64,000 nt of DNA from JAIBCC01 sp963763855. GTDB taxonomy: Bacteria > Acidobacteriota > Blastocatellia > Pyrinomonadales > Pyrinomonadaceae. A program made the translations under genes and the position numbers. Position 1 is the first letter of the stretch, and each line of letters begins with the position of its first letter. Where the stretch lies: NCBI GenBank assembly GCA_963763855.1, contig CAVXPU010000005.1, positions 3,305,788 through 3,369,787 of the forward strand, given 5' to 3'. The notes beneath the pieces were generated by a model. The model had not been told where the DNA came from and searched no databases. It saw nothing but the letters and a program-made list of their open reading frames with translations. Of the stretch, positions 26,362 through 35,563 are shown in pieces.

Positions 26362-27861
26362 ATGCTAGAAATCAGCCCTAAAACTTTTGAAGAATTTGTT
26401 GCCGAAACTAAAAAAGGCAATGTTGTGCCAGTTGTGCGGAGCGTTTTGGCGGATTTGCATACGCCTGTAAGTGCGTTTATGCGGGTTTGCGGCGAGGCAA
26501 AAGAAGCCTTTTTGTTTGAATCAGTGGAAGGCGGCGAGCGGCTTGCACGCTATTCTTTTTTGGCTGCGAATCCATTTATGACGATTCGGGTTAGCGATGA
26601 AAACGTTTTGATAACTACCGGCAAGAAGTCTGAAACGCTTAAAAATACTCCGCTTTTCGACTTTTTTCGGATGCATTTTGGCATCAATAAATTAGCTAAA
26701 CGCGATAATTTACCGCCTCTTTGCGGAGGTGCGGTCGGCTTTTTGACGTATGATGCGGTTCGCTGGTTTGAACCGATTTTGGATGATGGAAGTCAATTTG
26801 AACAAGCCGATGCCGTTTGGATGTTTTTCAAAACGATGCTTGCTTTTGATCGTCTCAAGCAGCGGATCGAAATCGTTTCCACCGTTTTTACAGACGAAGC
26901 GGAAGGCGATGATAAAAAATTAGAAGCCCTTTATAATCAAGCAATTAAAGAAACGGAAAAGATTGAAAAGCTACTAGCGGATTCTGCAAAATTCCCTCTT
27001 AATCAAACTTCAAAACCGCCAAAAACGAATTCATTTGCTTCCAATTGGACGAAAAACGCGTTTATGGAAAGCGTTGAGAAAATTCAAGAGCATATTTTGG
27101 CTGGCGATGCTTATCAGGTTGTACTTTCCCAAAAATTCAGCCGTAAAGTTGCCGCAGATCCCGTTAATATTTATCGTGCTTTGAGGACTACAAATCCTTC
27201 TCCGTATATGTTTTATCTCAAATTTGATAAAGAAATTTTGATCGGAGCGTCGCCTGAAATGTTAGTCCGGTGTCGGGGAAAAGAATTGACATATCATCCG
27301 ATTGCCGGAACGCGTCCGCGTGGGGCGACCGAAACCGAAGACTGGATTTTGGGCGAAGATATGCGTTCGGATGAAAAAGAAATTGCTGAGCACGTTATGC
27401 TTGTTGATCTTGGTCGCAATGATCTCGGCAGAATTTCCGAATACGGCTCGGTTGAAGTGGAAGAATTAATGAAAATCGAGCGATATAGCCATGTTCAGCA
27501 TCTGGTTACAAATCTAACTGCAACTTTACGTGAAGAATTTGATTGTTTCGACGCTCTCGCGTCGTGTTTTCCTGCCGGAACGGTTTCGGGTGCACCAAAG
27601 GTCAGTGCAATGGACATCATCAAAAAACTTGAGCCATCTCCGCGTGGGATTTACGCTGGAACGGTTGGATATATTGACTATGCGGAAAATCTTGATACCT
27701 GTATCGCTATCAGAACATTGGAGTTACGCGATGGAACGGCTTACGTGCAAGCCGGTGCGGGAGTAGTAGCGGATTCGATTCCGGCAAAAGAATATGAGGA
27801 AACGATCAACAAAGCGAGGGCTTTGGTAAAGGCAATCGAAATGGCTGAAAAAGGCTTGTAA
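26362..27861 (+). CDS. trpE: Anthranilate synthase component I
   Basis: 499 residues with an N-terminal regulatory-type domain (SRYSFLAANPF-like LARYSFLAANPF, tryptophan-binding region) and a chorismate-binding domain: GDAYQVVLSQKFS, PSPYMFYLKF, PIAGTRPRGATETED, DLGRNDLGRI and FPAGTVSGAPK. It converts chorismate to anthranilate with ammonia supplied by TrpG. It heads the run trpE-ankyrin gene-trpG-trpD-trpC. Confidence 0.95.
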   Translation: MLEISPKTFEEFVAETKKGNVVPVVRSVLADLHTPVSAFMRVCGEAKEAFLFESVEGGERLARYSFLAANPFMTIRVSDENVLITTGKKSETLKNTPLFDFFRMHFGINKLAKRDNLPPLCGGAVGFLTYDAVRWFEPILDDGSQFEQADAVWMFFKTMLAFDRLKQRIEIVSTVFTDEAEGDDKKLEALYNQAIKETEKIEKLLADSAKFPLNQTSKPPKTNSFASNWTKNAFMESVEKIQEHILAGDAYQVVLSQKFSRKVAADPVNIYRALRTTNPSPYMFYLKFDKEILIGASPEMLVRCRGKELTYHPIAGTRPRGATETEDWILGEDMRSDEKEIAEHVMLVDLGRNDLGRISEYGSVEVEELMKIERYSHVQHLVTNLTATLREEFDCFDALASCFPAGTVSGAPKVSAMDIIKKLEPSPRGIYAGTVGYIDYAENLDTCIAIRTLELRDGTAYVQAGAGVVADSIPAKEYEETINKARALVKAIEMAEKGL

Positions 27862-27914
27862 CGCAGGCATCATGCCTGCCCTAGCTGCACTTGCAGGCAA
27901 GATGCCTGTCTTAC
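27861..27914. repeat. GCAGGCAnGATGCCTGC-type palindromic repeat
   Basis: Two tandem palindromes, GCAGGCATCATGCCTGC and GCAGGCAAGATGCCTGT, separated by CCTAGCTGCACTT. The same unit occurs at 55604-55620. It sits directly behind the trpE stop codon and just before the start of the ankyrin gene. Confidence 0.8.
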
Positions 27915-27917
27915 ATT

Positions 27918-28736
27918 ATGAAAATCACACTAATTTTTATATTTTTAATACTTTCGTCAATCGCCTGCCAAACTCGCACGGGCGAAGAAACGATGAATCC
28001 CGATATGGCAAAAAGCATGATAAAGCTCAAAGGCTATAACGCCGATGAAGCCGGACTTTTTCAAGCCATTAGAAGTAATGATATTGTGATTCTTAAAGCA
28101 TTTTTCGATGCCGGAATTGATCCTAATGCAATCAATGGCGAGGGCGAAACTACTCTCACGTTTGCCATCCATAATGCTGATTCTAAAACAGTTAAAGTCT
28201 TGCTGAACAAAGTTAATATGAATCTTCAAGACAAAAAAGGTGATTCGCCGATTCATTTGGCTTTGCTCAAAAACAAAGACGATATTCTGGAAGCTCTGAT
28301 CGCCAAGGGTGCTGATGTAAACGTTGCCGGACGCGATAAAACAACCGAGGGGCAAAGCATTTTATATCTCGCCGTGATTCGCAATCGCGAAGATTTGATA
28401 CAAAAATTGCTTGATAAAGGGGCAAACCCCAATCAAGCCGATAAAAGCGGGGCAGTTCCGCTTTCGGAAGCTTGCATTGGTGCAGCAGTTAAGCCCTCGA
28501 TCGTTAAAATGCTGCTCGATAAGGGTGCGAATCCGAATCTTCAAGAAAATAAGGGCGGTTCGCCTCTGCTTTTTATTGCGGCGAATAACGAAATTAGTTC
28601 ATCCAAACGGCAGGAAGTTGTCAAAATGCTGCTCGATAAAGGTGCTGACAAGAAAATAAAAGATAAATCCGGGAGAACCCCATTTGATTGGGCAAAACAG
28701 GTTGCCAACAAGGATATTATTGATATTCTGAAGTAA
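27918..28736 (+). CDS. Ankyrin-repeat lipoprotein within the trp cluster
   Basis: 272 residues from the ATG at 27918. The frame also has an ATG at 27891, but that lies inside the repeat. A lipoprotein signal (LILSSIAC) is followed by about six ankyrin repeats, with motifs such as LKAFFDAGIDPNAINGEGET, KGADVNVAGRDKTTEGQS, LLDKGANPNQADKSG and LLDKGADKKIKDKSGRTPFDWA. It is probably a periplasmic protein-interaction module. It lies between trpE and trpG although it has no known part in tryptophan synthesis. Confidence 0.85.
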   Translation: MKITLIFIFLILSSIACQTRTGEETMNPDMAKSMIKLKGYNADEAGLFQAIRSNDIVILKAFFDAGIDPNAINGEGETTLTFAIHNADSKTVKVLLNKVNMNLQDKKGDSPIHLALLKNKDDILEALIAKGADVNVAGRDKTTEGQSILYLAVIRNREDLIQKLLDKGANPNQADKSGAVPLSEACIGAAVKPSIVKMLLDKGANPNLQENKGGSPLLFIAANNEISSSKRQEVVKMLLDKGADKKIKDKSGRTPFDWAKQVANKDIIDILK

Positions 28737-28819
28737 GTTATTGAGTTTAGAGGTTGTTAGGTTTGTTCGATTGCTGCTAAACAACCTAATTACTTGTAAA
28801 CCTGGAAACAAACAAAACA

Positions 28820-29386
28820 ATGCTTTTAGTTATAGATAATTACGATTCATTTACATACAACCTCGTGCAATATTTAGGCGAACTCGGTGCGGATATTATT
28901 GTCCGAAGGAATGACGAAGTTACGCTCAAGCAAATTGACGAAGAACTGCGGCCCGACAGAATTTTGATCTCGCCCGGACCGGGTACGCCCGATGACGCCG
29001 GAATTTCTTTGGAAGTTTTGAAGCAATACGCAGATAAAGTGCCAATTTTGGGCGTTTGTCTCGGACATCAGGCGATTGGACAGTTTTTCGGTGGCAAAGT
29101 TATTCGTGCTCCAATGCCGGTTCACGGGAAACACACTGAAATTTGTCATGACGGAAAGGGCGTTTTTGCGGATCTTACATATCGCTTCAAAGCCGGACGC
29201 TATCATTCGTTAATCGTTGATCGCGAAGGACTTCCGGAAGAATTAGAGATTTCTGCAACAACTCCGGAAGGACTGATTATGGGTTTGCGGCATAAAACGC
29301 TAAAAATTGAAGGCGTACAATTTCATCCCGAATCTATTTTGACAAACGAAGGCAAAAAACTATTGCAAAACTTCCTTAATATCTGA
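28820..29386 (+). CDS. trpG: Anthranilate synthase component II (glutaminase)
   Basis: 188-residue class I glutamine amidotransferase: NYDSFTYNLVQYLGELG at the N-terminus, the oxyanion SPGPGTPDDAG, the nucleophile GVCLGHQAIGQFFGG, and the His-Glu pair GVQFHPES. It supplies ammonia to TrpE and in some organisms also to PabB. No full set of pab genes is nearby. Confidence 0.94.
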   Translation: MLLVIDNYDSFTYNLVQYLGELGADIIVRRNDEVTLKQIDEELRPDRILISPGPGTPDDAGISLEVLKQYADKVPILGVCLGHQAIGQFFGGKVIRAPMPVHGKHTEICHDGKGVFADLTYRFKAGRYHSLIVDREGLPEELEISATTPEGLIMGLRHKTLKIEGVQFHPESILTNEGKKLLQNFLNI

Positions 29387-29396
29387 GACACTAATA

Positions 29397-29557
29397 GTTG
29401 TTAATTATTAATTTTTAATGGTTAATGTCTTCATCGCCTCAGTTTTCCTTATATTCCTTTGCTCCGTTCGTTTGCTGCTCAGTCGTTCCCCTGACGATTA
29501 CCGACCGACAATCAATCATCTACAATTAACAATTAACCATTAACGATTTACAATTAA
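29397..29557. repeat. Inverted AT-rich repeat between trpG and trpD
   Basis: The left arm around GTTAATTATTAATTTTTAAT (29399-29425) is matched inverted by CAATTAACAATTAACCATTA (29523-29542) and following bases. The loop contains a GC-richer central part. It separates trpG from trpD by 177 bp and could form a hairpin within the operon transcript. Confidence 0.65.
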
Positions 29558-29563
29558 GTTCTT

Positions 29564-30640
29564 ATGTCTAAAACCGATTGGCTTCTTGCCGCACCAAGGT
29601 CTGCTACAAATAGCAAAGCGGATACGCCGCTGCATCCATATCTCGTTAAATTGATGCATGGCGAAAATTTTTCAATGGACGAAGCCTCTGAATTTTTCAA
29701 TGCTTTAACTGATGAAAATGCTAATCCCGCACAGATTGCCGGTTCGCTTGTAGCACTTGCGGCAAAGGGCGAAACTTACGAAGAACTTGCGGGAATGGCT
29801 CGCGTAATGCGGCAAAAAAGTACGAAAATTGTCTGTCGGCAAAAGAATTTTATTGACACTGCCGGAACCGGTTCGGGGCAGATCAAGACATTTAACGTTT
29901 CAACTGCCGCTTCATTTGTAATCGCGGGAGCGGGTTTGACAGTAGCGAAACACGGAAATCGTGCGGTAACGAGCAAAACCGGTAGTGCTGATGTTTTGGA
30001 TAAACTGGGTGTCAAAATATCGAGCGAACCACAAAACGCCCAAACTTGCCTGAATGGAATCGGAATCTGCTTCATGTTTGCTCCTAAATTTCACCCATCA
30101 TTGCGTCGCGTAGGCGATCTAAGGCGAAGTTTGGGTGTCCGCACATCTCTGAATTTATTGGGTCCGCTTTCAAATCCGGCAAATGCACCGAAGCAAATAA
30201 TCGGCGTTTGGCATCGATCACTGGTCGAACCGATGGCACAGGCACTTTCACTTTTGGGCACCGAAAAAGCATGGGTAATTCATGGCGGCGACGGCTTAGA
30301 CGAAATTACACTTTCACGTGAAACATACGTAGCCGAAGTGGAAAAAAATCGCTTGCGGACTTTTACTGTTGACCCGGAAACCTTTGGCTTAAAACGCGGA
30401 AAAATCGATAAACTTCTGGTTAGTTCACCCGCTGAAAGTGCAAAAATTATTCTAGACGTTTTACACAGCAAACGACGCGATGAAGCCCGAAGTTTGGTTG
30501 TAATGAATGCCGCCGCCGCAATTTATATCGGTGGGCTGGCAAAAGATCTATCACACGCCGCCCGGATGGCTGAGCAATCAATCGATAGCGGACAAGCTCA
30601 AAATAAACTCGAAAGATTAATTCAAACTTCTAATAAGTAA
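29564..30640 (+). CDS. trpD: Anthranilate phosphoribosyltransferase
   Basis: 358 residues with the family motifs IDTAGTGSGQIKTFNVSTAASFVIAGAGL, KHGNRAVTSKTGSADVLDKLG, FMFAPKFHPSLRRVGDLRRSLGVRT and LLGPLSNPANAP. It transfers phosphoribose from PRPP to anthranilate. The N-terminus has about 20 residues more than the minimal family start (before the LVKLMHGENFSMDEA helix). Confidence 0.94.
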   Translation: MSKTDWLLAAPRSATNSKADTPLHPYLVKLMHGENFSMDEASEFFNALTDENANPAQIAGSLVALAAKGETYEELAGMARVMRQKSTKIVCRQKNFIDTAGTGSGQIKTFNVSTAASFVIAGAGLTVAKHGNRAVTSKTGSADVLDKLGVKISSEPQNAQTCLNGIGICFMFAPKFHPSLRRVGDLRRSLGVRTSLNLLGPLSNPANAPKQIIGVWHRSLVEPMAQALSLLGTEKAWVIHGGDGLDEITLSRETYVAEVEKNRLRTFTVDPETFGLKRGKIDKLLVSSPAESAKIILDVLHSKRRDEARSLVVMNAAAAIYIGGLAKDLSHAARMAEQSIDSGQAQNKLERLIQTSNK

Positions 30641-30685
30641 CAAAACTGCATTTCAGATTCATCTTTTCACGCAAGAAGTGGCAGA

Positions 30686-31486
30686 ATGAATCTAATGAAT
30701 AATTTTTTGTCAGAAATTCTTGAGTTGAAGAAAAAAAGCGTCGAATTGGCGAAAGCAACTAATAACTTTGAATCCTTGAAGAATCATGGATTTAGTGTTC
30801 GCCACAAAACAGTAACTCATGCCCTTCGCCGTAAATTGCAAGCTGACGATGCAATTCATATCATTGCTGAAATTAAGCGTGCTTCGCCATCGAAAGGGAT
30901 AATTAACGACAAAATTGACATCGCCGAAATAGCCCAAATGTATGAACGCGGCGGGGCAACCGCGATTTCGGTTTTGACTGAAGAAGATCGCTTTGGCGGA
31001 AGTCTGGCAGACCTCAAAGCTGCCCGTAAAAATGTTAAAATCCCAATTTTACGAAAGGATTTCGTTTTTGATGAATTTCAGATCTATGAAGCTTCCGCCG
31101 CCGGTGCAGACGTAATTTTGCTCATAGCAGCATTGCTCGACGACAAACAATTACTGCAATTCAGAAGAATTATCGAAGATCAATTAAAGCTCGATGCCAT
31201 CGTAGAAGTTCACACCTTAGAGGAAATGGAACGTGCAAAAGCAATCGGTGCAACAATTATCGGAGTTAATAATCGTGATTTGGTATCGTTCGAAGTTTCG
31301 CTCGATGTTTCGCGTGAACTTATCAAACATGCTCCGAAAGATGCCTTAATGATTTCTGAAAGCGGTTTAACAACGAAAGCCGAGTTACTTGAATTGAAAG
31401 AATTAGGATACAAAGGTTTTCTTATCGGCGAGACTTTGATGCGAAGCGGAAATGCGGAAACTGAACTGCAAAAATTGACAAATTAA
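30686..31486 (+). CDS. trpC: Indole-3-glycerol phosphate synthase
   Basis: 266-residue TIM-barrel enzyme: AEIKRASPSKG with catalytic residues, ISVLTEEDRFGGSL, ILRKDFVFDEFQIYEA, EVHTLEEMERA, GVNNRDL and SESGLTT. It closes the indole ring of indole-3-glycerol phosphate. A start at the ATG at 30695 is equally possible. Other trp genes (trpF, trpB, trpA) are not in the window. Confidence 0.94.
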   Translation: MNLMNNFLSEILELKKKSVELAKATNNFESLKNHGFSVRHKTVTHALRRKLQADDAIHIIAEIKRASPSKGIINDKIDIAEIAQMYERGGATAISVLTEEDRFGGSLADLKAARKNVKIPILRKDFVFDEFQIYEASAAGADVILLIAALLDDKQLLQFRRIIEDQLKLDAIVEVHTLEEMERAKAIGATIIGVNNRDLVSFEVSLDVSRELIKHAPKDALMISESGLTTKAELLELKELGYKGFLIGETLMRSGNAETELQKLTN

Positions 31487-31574
31487 GCTGATTTTCAAAA
31501 AAGTATGTTGCAGTTTTTGTAAAAGTGCGTTCAAATTAACTTACAAAAATCAATTTAATATTTGGAGAAAAAAC

Positions 31575-32174
31575 ATGTTGAGAAAAATCATTTCAATTGC
31601 TTTAGTTACAATGCTTTGGTTGTCAGTTTACGCTGCCACGCCTTTTTCGGTTGATACGGCTCATTCAAATGTCGGATTTAGCGTTCCGATTGCGGGCGGA
31701 TTAGCTTCGGTCAGTGGAAAATTCGGGCAATTTTCGGTCAATTTAAATTTTGACGAAACGGACATTACGAAATCGACCGTTGAGGCAACGATCAAAGCGG
31801 ACAGCATAAACACGGGAATTGTCGGTCGCGATAATCACTTGAAAACGGCTGATTTTTTCGACGTAGCCAAATATCCTGAGATCACTTTCAAAAGCAAAAA
31901 GGTTGAAAAGAAAGGCAAAAACCTAATGCTAACGGGCGATTTCACAATGCACGGCGTTACAAAAGAAGTTATGTTTCCTTTTACAGTTGTCGGAAATTGT
32001 TACGATAAAAAAGCCAAAACTGTAACGCCGCCATGCGGATTTTCGGCGAATTTCAAGATAAATCGGGCGGATTATGGCATTACTTACGCACGTAAAGATG
32101 ATGCAAATTTCATCGGAAATATGATCGACGTAAATCTTAATTTGCTTGCCGTAAAACCAAGACCAAAGCAATAA
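31575..32174 (+). CDS. YceI-family periplasmic protein
   Basis: 199 residues with a signal peptide (residues 1-20, ending at a YAA-type site) and a YceI lipocalin-like barrel: FSVDTAHSNVGFSV, LNFDETDITKSTVEATIKADSI, NHLKTADFFDVAKYPEITFKS and LMLTGDFTMHGVTK. YceI proteins bind isoprenoid lipids. A GGAG ribosome-binding site precedes the ATG. fdhD begins 2 bp after its stop, so the two are probably co-transcribed. Confidence 0.9.
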   Translation: MLRKIISIALVTMLWLSVYAATPFSVDTAHSNVGFSVPIAGGLASVSGKFGQFSVNLNFDETDITKSTVEATIKADSINTGIVGRDNHLKTADFFDVAKYPEITFKSKKVEKKGKNLMLTGDFTMHGVTKEVMFPFTVVGNCYDKKAKTVTPPCGFSANFKINRADYGITYARKDDANFIGNMIDVNLNLLAVKPRPKQ

Positions 32175-32176
32175 CT

Positions 32177-32998
32177 GTGTCCAGTTTTTCCGAAACCGAA
32201 ATTTACAAATTTCCCGAATCGCAGAAAACAACCGACGTTTTAGCGATTGAAGAACCCTTGGAAATTCGCCTCGGTTTTCACGAAAACGGCAAATTTACGC
32301 ACAAGGCAATTTCGATCACAATGCGAACGCCCGACCACGATTTTGAACTCGCGGCGGGCTTTCTTTTTACCGAGGGAATCTTGCAAAATGCCTCGCAAAT
32401 TGTTGACATTAAACACTGCGGAAAAATTGGCGAAGGCTTTACAAATACAGTTCGCGTAGATCTATTGAGCGGCGTAAAGATTGATTTCAAACGACTTGAG
32501 CGTAATTTTTATACAACTTCAAGCTGCGGCGTTTGCGGAAAAAGTTCGATCGAAGCCTTGCATACAGGCGTGAAAAACGTCTCATCAAGCTTAAAGATCA
32601 AGGCAGATTTAATCCATCAATTGCCCGAAATTCTCCGACAATCTCAAACAGTTTTCGACGCGACCGGCGGACTTCACGCTTCGGCTTTGTTTGATTCGGA
32701 CGGAAATTTGGACATCGTTCGCGAAGATGTTGGACGACATAACGCACTCGATAAAGTGATTGGAGCAAAATTTTTGGAAGACAAAATGCCGCTGTCTGAT
32801 TCCGTTCTACTCGTCAGCGGACGTGCGAGTTTTGAACTCGTGCAAAAGGCTCTGATGGCGGGAATTCCTATTTTAGCTGCGGTTGGTTCGCCTTCTAGTT
32901 TGGCGGTCGAATTGGCAAAGGAATTCGGTATGACGCTAATCGGATTTGTCCGTGATAATCGGTTTAACATTTATTCAAATGAAAAGCGAATAATTTAG
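32177..32998 (+). CDS. fdhD: FdhD, formate dehydrogenase accessory sulfurtransferase
   Basis: 273 residues starting at a GTG 2 bp after the YceI stop codon. Motifs include RTPDHDFELAAGFLFTEGI, the conserved cysteine pair TSSCGVCGKSS, DATGGLHASALFD, and REDVGRHNALDKVIG. FdhD carries sulfur from IscS to the molybdenum cofactor of formate dehydrogenase-type enzymes. The target enzyme is very probably the FdhF/YdeP-type protein encoded immediately downstream. Confidence 0.95.
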   Translation: MSSFSETEIYKFPESQKTTDVLAIEEPLEIRLGFHENGKFTHKAISITMRTPDHDFELAAGFLFTEGILQNASQIVDIKHCGKIGEGFTNTVRVDLLSGVKIDFKRLERNFYTTSSCGVCGKSSIEALHTGVKNVSSSLKIKADLIHQLPEILRQSQTVFDATGGLHASALFDSDGNLDIVREDVGRHNALDKVIGAKFLEDKMPLSDSVLLVSGRASFELVQKALMAGIPILAAVGSPSSLAVELAKEFGMTLIGFVRDNRFNIYSNEKRII

Positions 32999-33006
32999 GA
33001 AATCTA

Positions 33007-33082
33007 CCCGCGAGTATTCGCTGATTGACGCGAATATTCTAAAACGATTCTTTATTAGCGATGATTCGCGGAAATTCGCGGG
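33007..33082. repeat. Imperfect palindromic repeat before the molybdoenzyme gene
   Basis: CCCGCGAGTATTCGCTGATT at the left is mirrored imperfectly by GCGGAAATTCGCGGG at the right, with ACGCGAATATTC inside. It ends 8 bp before the ATG at 33091 and creates a spurious in-frame ATG at 33061. Confidence 0.7.
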
Positions 33083-33090
33083 CAAAATAT

Positions 33091-35439
33091 ATGAGCAAAA
33101 AGTTGAACATCCAAGCCGAAACGCCCGAAGAATTCGCCGGTTTGACCGTTTCAAAGCCTCTGGAAACTGCCGCCGGACTGAAATCTGCCTATCTGACGAC
33201 GAAAAACGCGATTGGCAAAATGGGTTTCTCGAGAGCCTCAAAAGCTCTTTCGAAAATCAATCAGTTCGACGGTTTTGATTGTCAGTCGTGTGCCTGGGCG
33301 GACGATCCAATTGAACGAAAACACGCTGAATTTTGCGAAAATGGAGCAAAAGCACTCGCTGATGAGGCGACCAAAACTCTTCTTACATCGGATTTTTTCG
33401 CCCACAATTCCGTTTCCGAACTTTCAAAGCGTTCCGATTATTGGCTCAATTCGCAAGGTAGAATTACCGAACCGATGTTTCTCGAAGCGGACGCAACTCA
33501 TTACAAACCAATCACTTGGCAAGACGCTTTCAAAATAATCGCTGAAGAATTGAACGCACTCGATTCGCCCGACGAAGCCATTTTTTACACATCAGGTCGA
33601 ACATCAAACGAAGCGGCTTATCTTTATCAGCTTTTCGTTAGAATGTTTGGCACAAATAATCTGCCCGATTGCTCAAATATGTGCCACGAATCGAGCGGTT
33701 CAGCTCTGACCGAAACAATCGGAATCGGCAAGGGAACCGTAACGCTTGATGATTTTGCCGAATGCGACCTTGTAATTATCATTGGTCAAAATCCCGGCAC
33801 AAATCATCCGCGAATGCTTGCCACGCTCGAAAAAGCCAAGAAACTCGGGGCAAAAATGATTTCGGTTAACCCTTTGCCCGAGGCGGGACTCCTGAATTTT
33901 GTGAATCCAAATCCCGAAGATTCAAATCTTTTGGCGTTTCCCTTCAAACTTCTTGCCGGAAAAGGAACGCAGCTTTCGGATTTACATCTGTCGATTCGCA
34001 TCAATTCCGACATGGCTTTTTTGAAAGGTTTATCGAAGTTATTGGTCGACGACCGCACAACGATCGACCGTAACTTCATCAGTGAAAAGACTTTCGGGTT
34101 TGAATCGTTTGCCGAATCAGTGAAACAAGTTTCGTGGGATGACATAACCGAGCAATGCGGACTAACAGTTGAACAAATCACGCAAGCCGCAGAAATGATC
34201 AAAAATTCCAAGCGAATTATCACCTGTTGGGCGATGGGTTTGACGCAGCACAAAGATTCGGTCGCAACGATTCAGGAGATCGTAAATCTGCATCTTCTTT
34301 TGGGGCAAATCGGTAAAACCGGAGCGGGTTTGTGTCCTGTCCGCGGACATTCAAACGTGCAAGGCGACCGCACAATGGGAATTTGGGAACAGCCAAGACC
34401 CGAATTTTTACAAGCACTTGCAACCGAATTCAACTTCAATCCGCCCGCCAAACACGGCTACCATACGGTTGAATCAATCAAAGCAATGCACGACGGGCGA
34501 GCGAAAGTTTTCATTGCGATGGGCGGGAATTTTTTATCCGCTACGCCTGATACAAAGTTCACGGCGGAAGCTTTGCAAAAAACAAGTTTGACGGTTCAGG
34601 TGATTACGAAATTGAATCGTTCCGCACTAATAACGGGCAAAAGAGCCTTGATTTTGCCGCCGCTCGGACGCTCGGAAATCGATTTGCAAAATGGAATAGA
34701 GCAATTTGTGACAACCGAAAATTCGATGGGAAATGTGCAGAAATCGAGAGGCGTTTTGCCGCCTGCGTCTGAAAATTTACGGAGCGAAGTTTGGATTGTT
34801 TGCCAACTTTTCAAAGCTGTTTTGGACAAAGATTTTGACCAATTCGCCAATAATTACGCCAAGATTCGCAACGCAATTGAGCGGACAATTCCCGGCTTTG
34901 AGGATTACAACAAACGAGTTCAGCAAAATGGCGGATTCCATTTGCCAAACAAACCGCGACTCGGCGAATTCCCAACGCACAACGGTAAAGCAAATTTTTC
35001 GACAAATAATTTGACGATTCGGAAGCTTGAATCCAACCAGTTTCTGATGATGACAATTCGCTCGCACGATCAATTTAACACAACAATTTACGCCTTGGAC
35101 GATCGTTATCGCGGTATCAAAAACGAGCGTCGGGTGATCTTTTTGAATCCCGAAGATATGCGTGAATTCAGTTTCAAAAATGGACAAGCTGTTGATTTGA
35201 TTAGCCATTTCGAAGGCGTCGAGCGATACGCAAATCATTTTATTGCAGTGCCTTACGCAATTCCGAAACGTTGTGTAGCGACTTATTTTCCGGAGACGAA
35301 TTCGCTCGTTCCAATCGGCAGCGTTGCGGAGAAAAGCAACACGCCAACGTCGAAATCGGTGGTGATTACGATTAAGAAAAACGGTGATGAAACTGTCGGC
35401 AAATTTGACTATAATTTTAGTTCTGAGTCCAAACTTTAG
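33091..35439 (+). CDS. FdhF/YdeP-family molybdopterin oxidoreductase
   Basis: 782 residues from the ATG at 33091. The N-terminal GFDCQSCAWADDP and FCENGAKAL segments and the cofactor-binding NLPDCSNMCHESSGSAL, IGQNPGTNHPRML, GKTGAGLCPVRGHSNVQGDRTMG and RSHDQFNTTIY identify the FdhF/YdeP branch of the DMSO-reductase family. The canonical four-cysteine [4Fe-4S] pattern at the extreme N-terminus is not visible. It binds a bis-MGD molybdenum or tungsten cofactor, and its substrate is uncertain. fdhD and mobA flank it, forming a maturation and enzyme cluster. Confidence 0.88.
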   Translation: MSKKLNIQAETPEEFAGLTVSKPLETAAGLKSAYLTTKNAIGKMGFSRASKALSKINQFDGFDCQSCAWADDPIERKHAEFCENGAKALADEATKTLLTSDFFAHNSVSELSKRSDYWLNSQGRITEPMFLEADATHYKPITWQDAFKIIAEELNALDSPDEAIFYTSGRTSNEAAYLYQLFVRMFGTNNLPDCSNMCHESSGSALTETIGIGKGTVTLDDFAECDLVIIIGQNPGTNHPRMLATLEKAKKLGAKMISVNPLPEAGLLNFVNPNPEDSNLLAFPFKLLAGKGTQLSDLHLSIRINSDMAFLKGLSKLLVDDRTTIDRNFISEKTFGFESFAESVKQVSWDDITEQCGLTVEQITQAAEMIKNSKRIITCWAMGLTQHKDSVATIQEIVNLHLLLGQIGKTGAGLCPVRGHSNVQGDRTMGIWEQPRPEFLQALATEFNFNPPAKHGYHTVESIKAMHDGRAKVFIAMGGNFLSATPDTKFTAEALQKTSLTVQVITKLNRSALITGKRALILPPLGRSEIDLQNGIEQFVTTENSMGNVQKSRGVLPPASENLRSEVWIVCQLFKAVLDKDFDQFANNYAKIRNAIERTIPGFEDYNKRVQQNGGFHLPNKPRLGEFPTHNGKANFSTNNLTIRKLESNQFLMMTIRSHDQFNTTIYALDDRYRGIKNERRVIFLNPEDMREFSFKNGQAVDLISHFEGVERYANHFIAVPYAIPKRCVATYFPETNSLVPIGSVAEKSNTPTSKSVVITIKKNGDETVGKFDYNFSSESKL

Positions 35440-35553
35440 TTTGCGTGATGGCAAGCGAAGCGTCGCAATCACCTTTGTTTAATTTTTAGACTTGTTTGGG
35501 TCAAGCATTGTGCCGCTTCGCTTCGCTGGCGGTTGGCAAACTAAAATTTGTAC
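35428..35553. repeat. Inverted repeat between molybdoenzyme gene and mobA
   Basis: The left arm GTCCAAACTTTAGTTTGC followed by GGCAAGCGAAGCG pairs with the right arm CGCTTCGCT...GCAAACTAAAATTTGTAC. The left arm supplies the last codons and the TAG stop of the molybdoenzyme gene. The right arm gives a false upstream start in the mobA frame. Confidence 0.75.
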
Positions 35554-35563
35554 TCAAAACGTT

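Noticed and set aside
34777..35472. A 231-codon minus-strand frame opposite the molybdoenzyme gene
   Set aside because: Antisense shadow with no recognisable domain or start signal.
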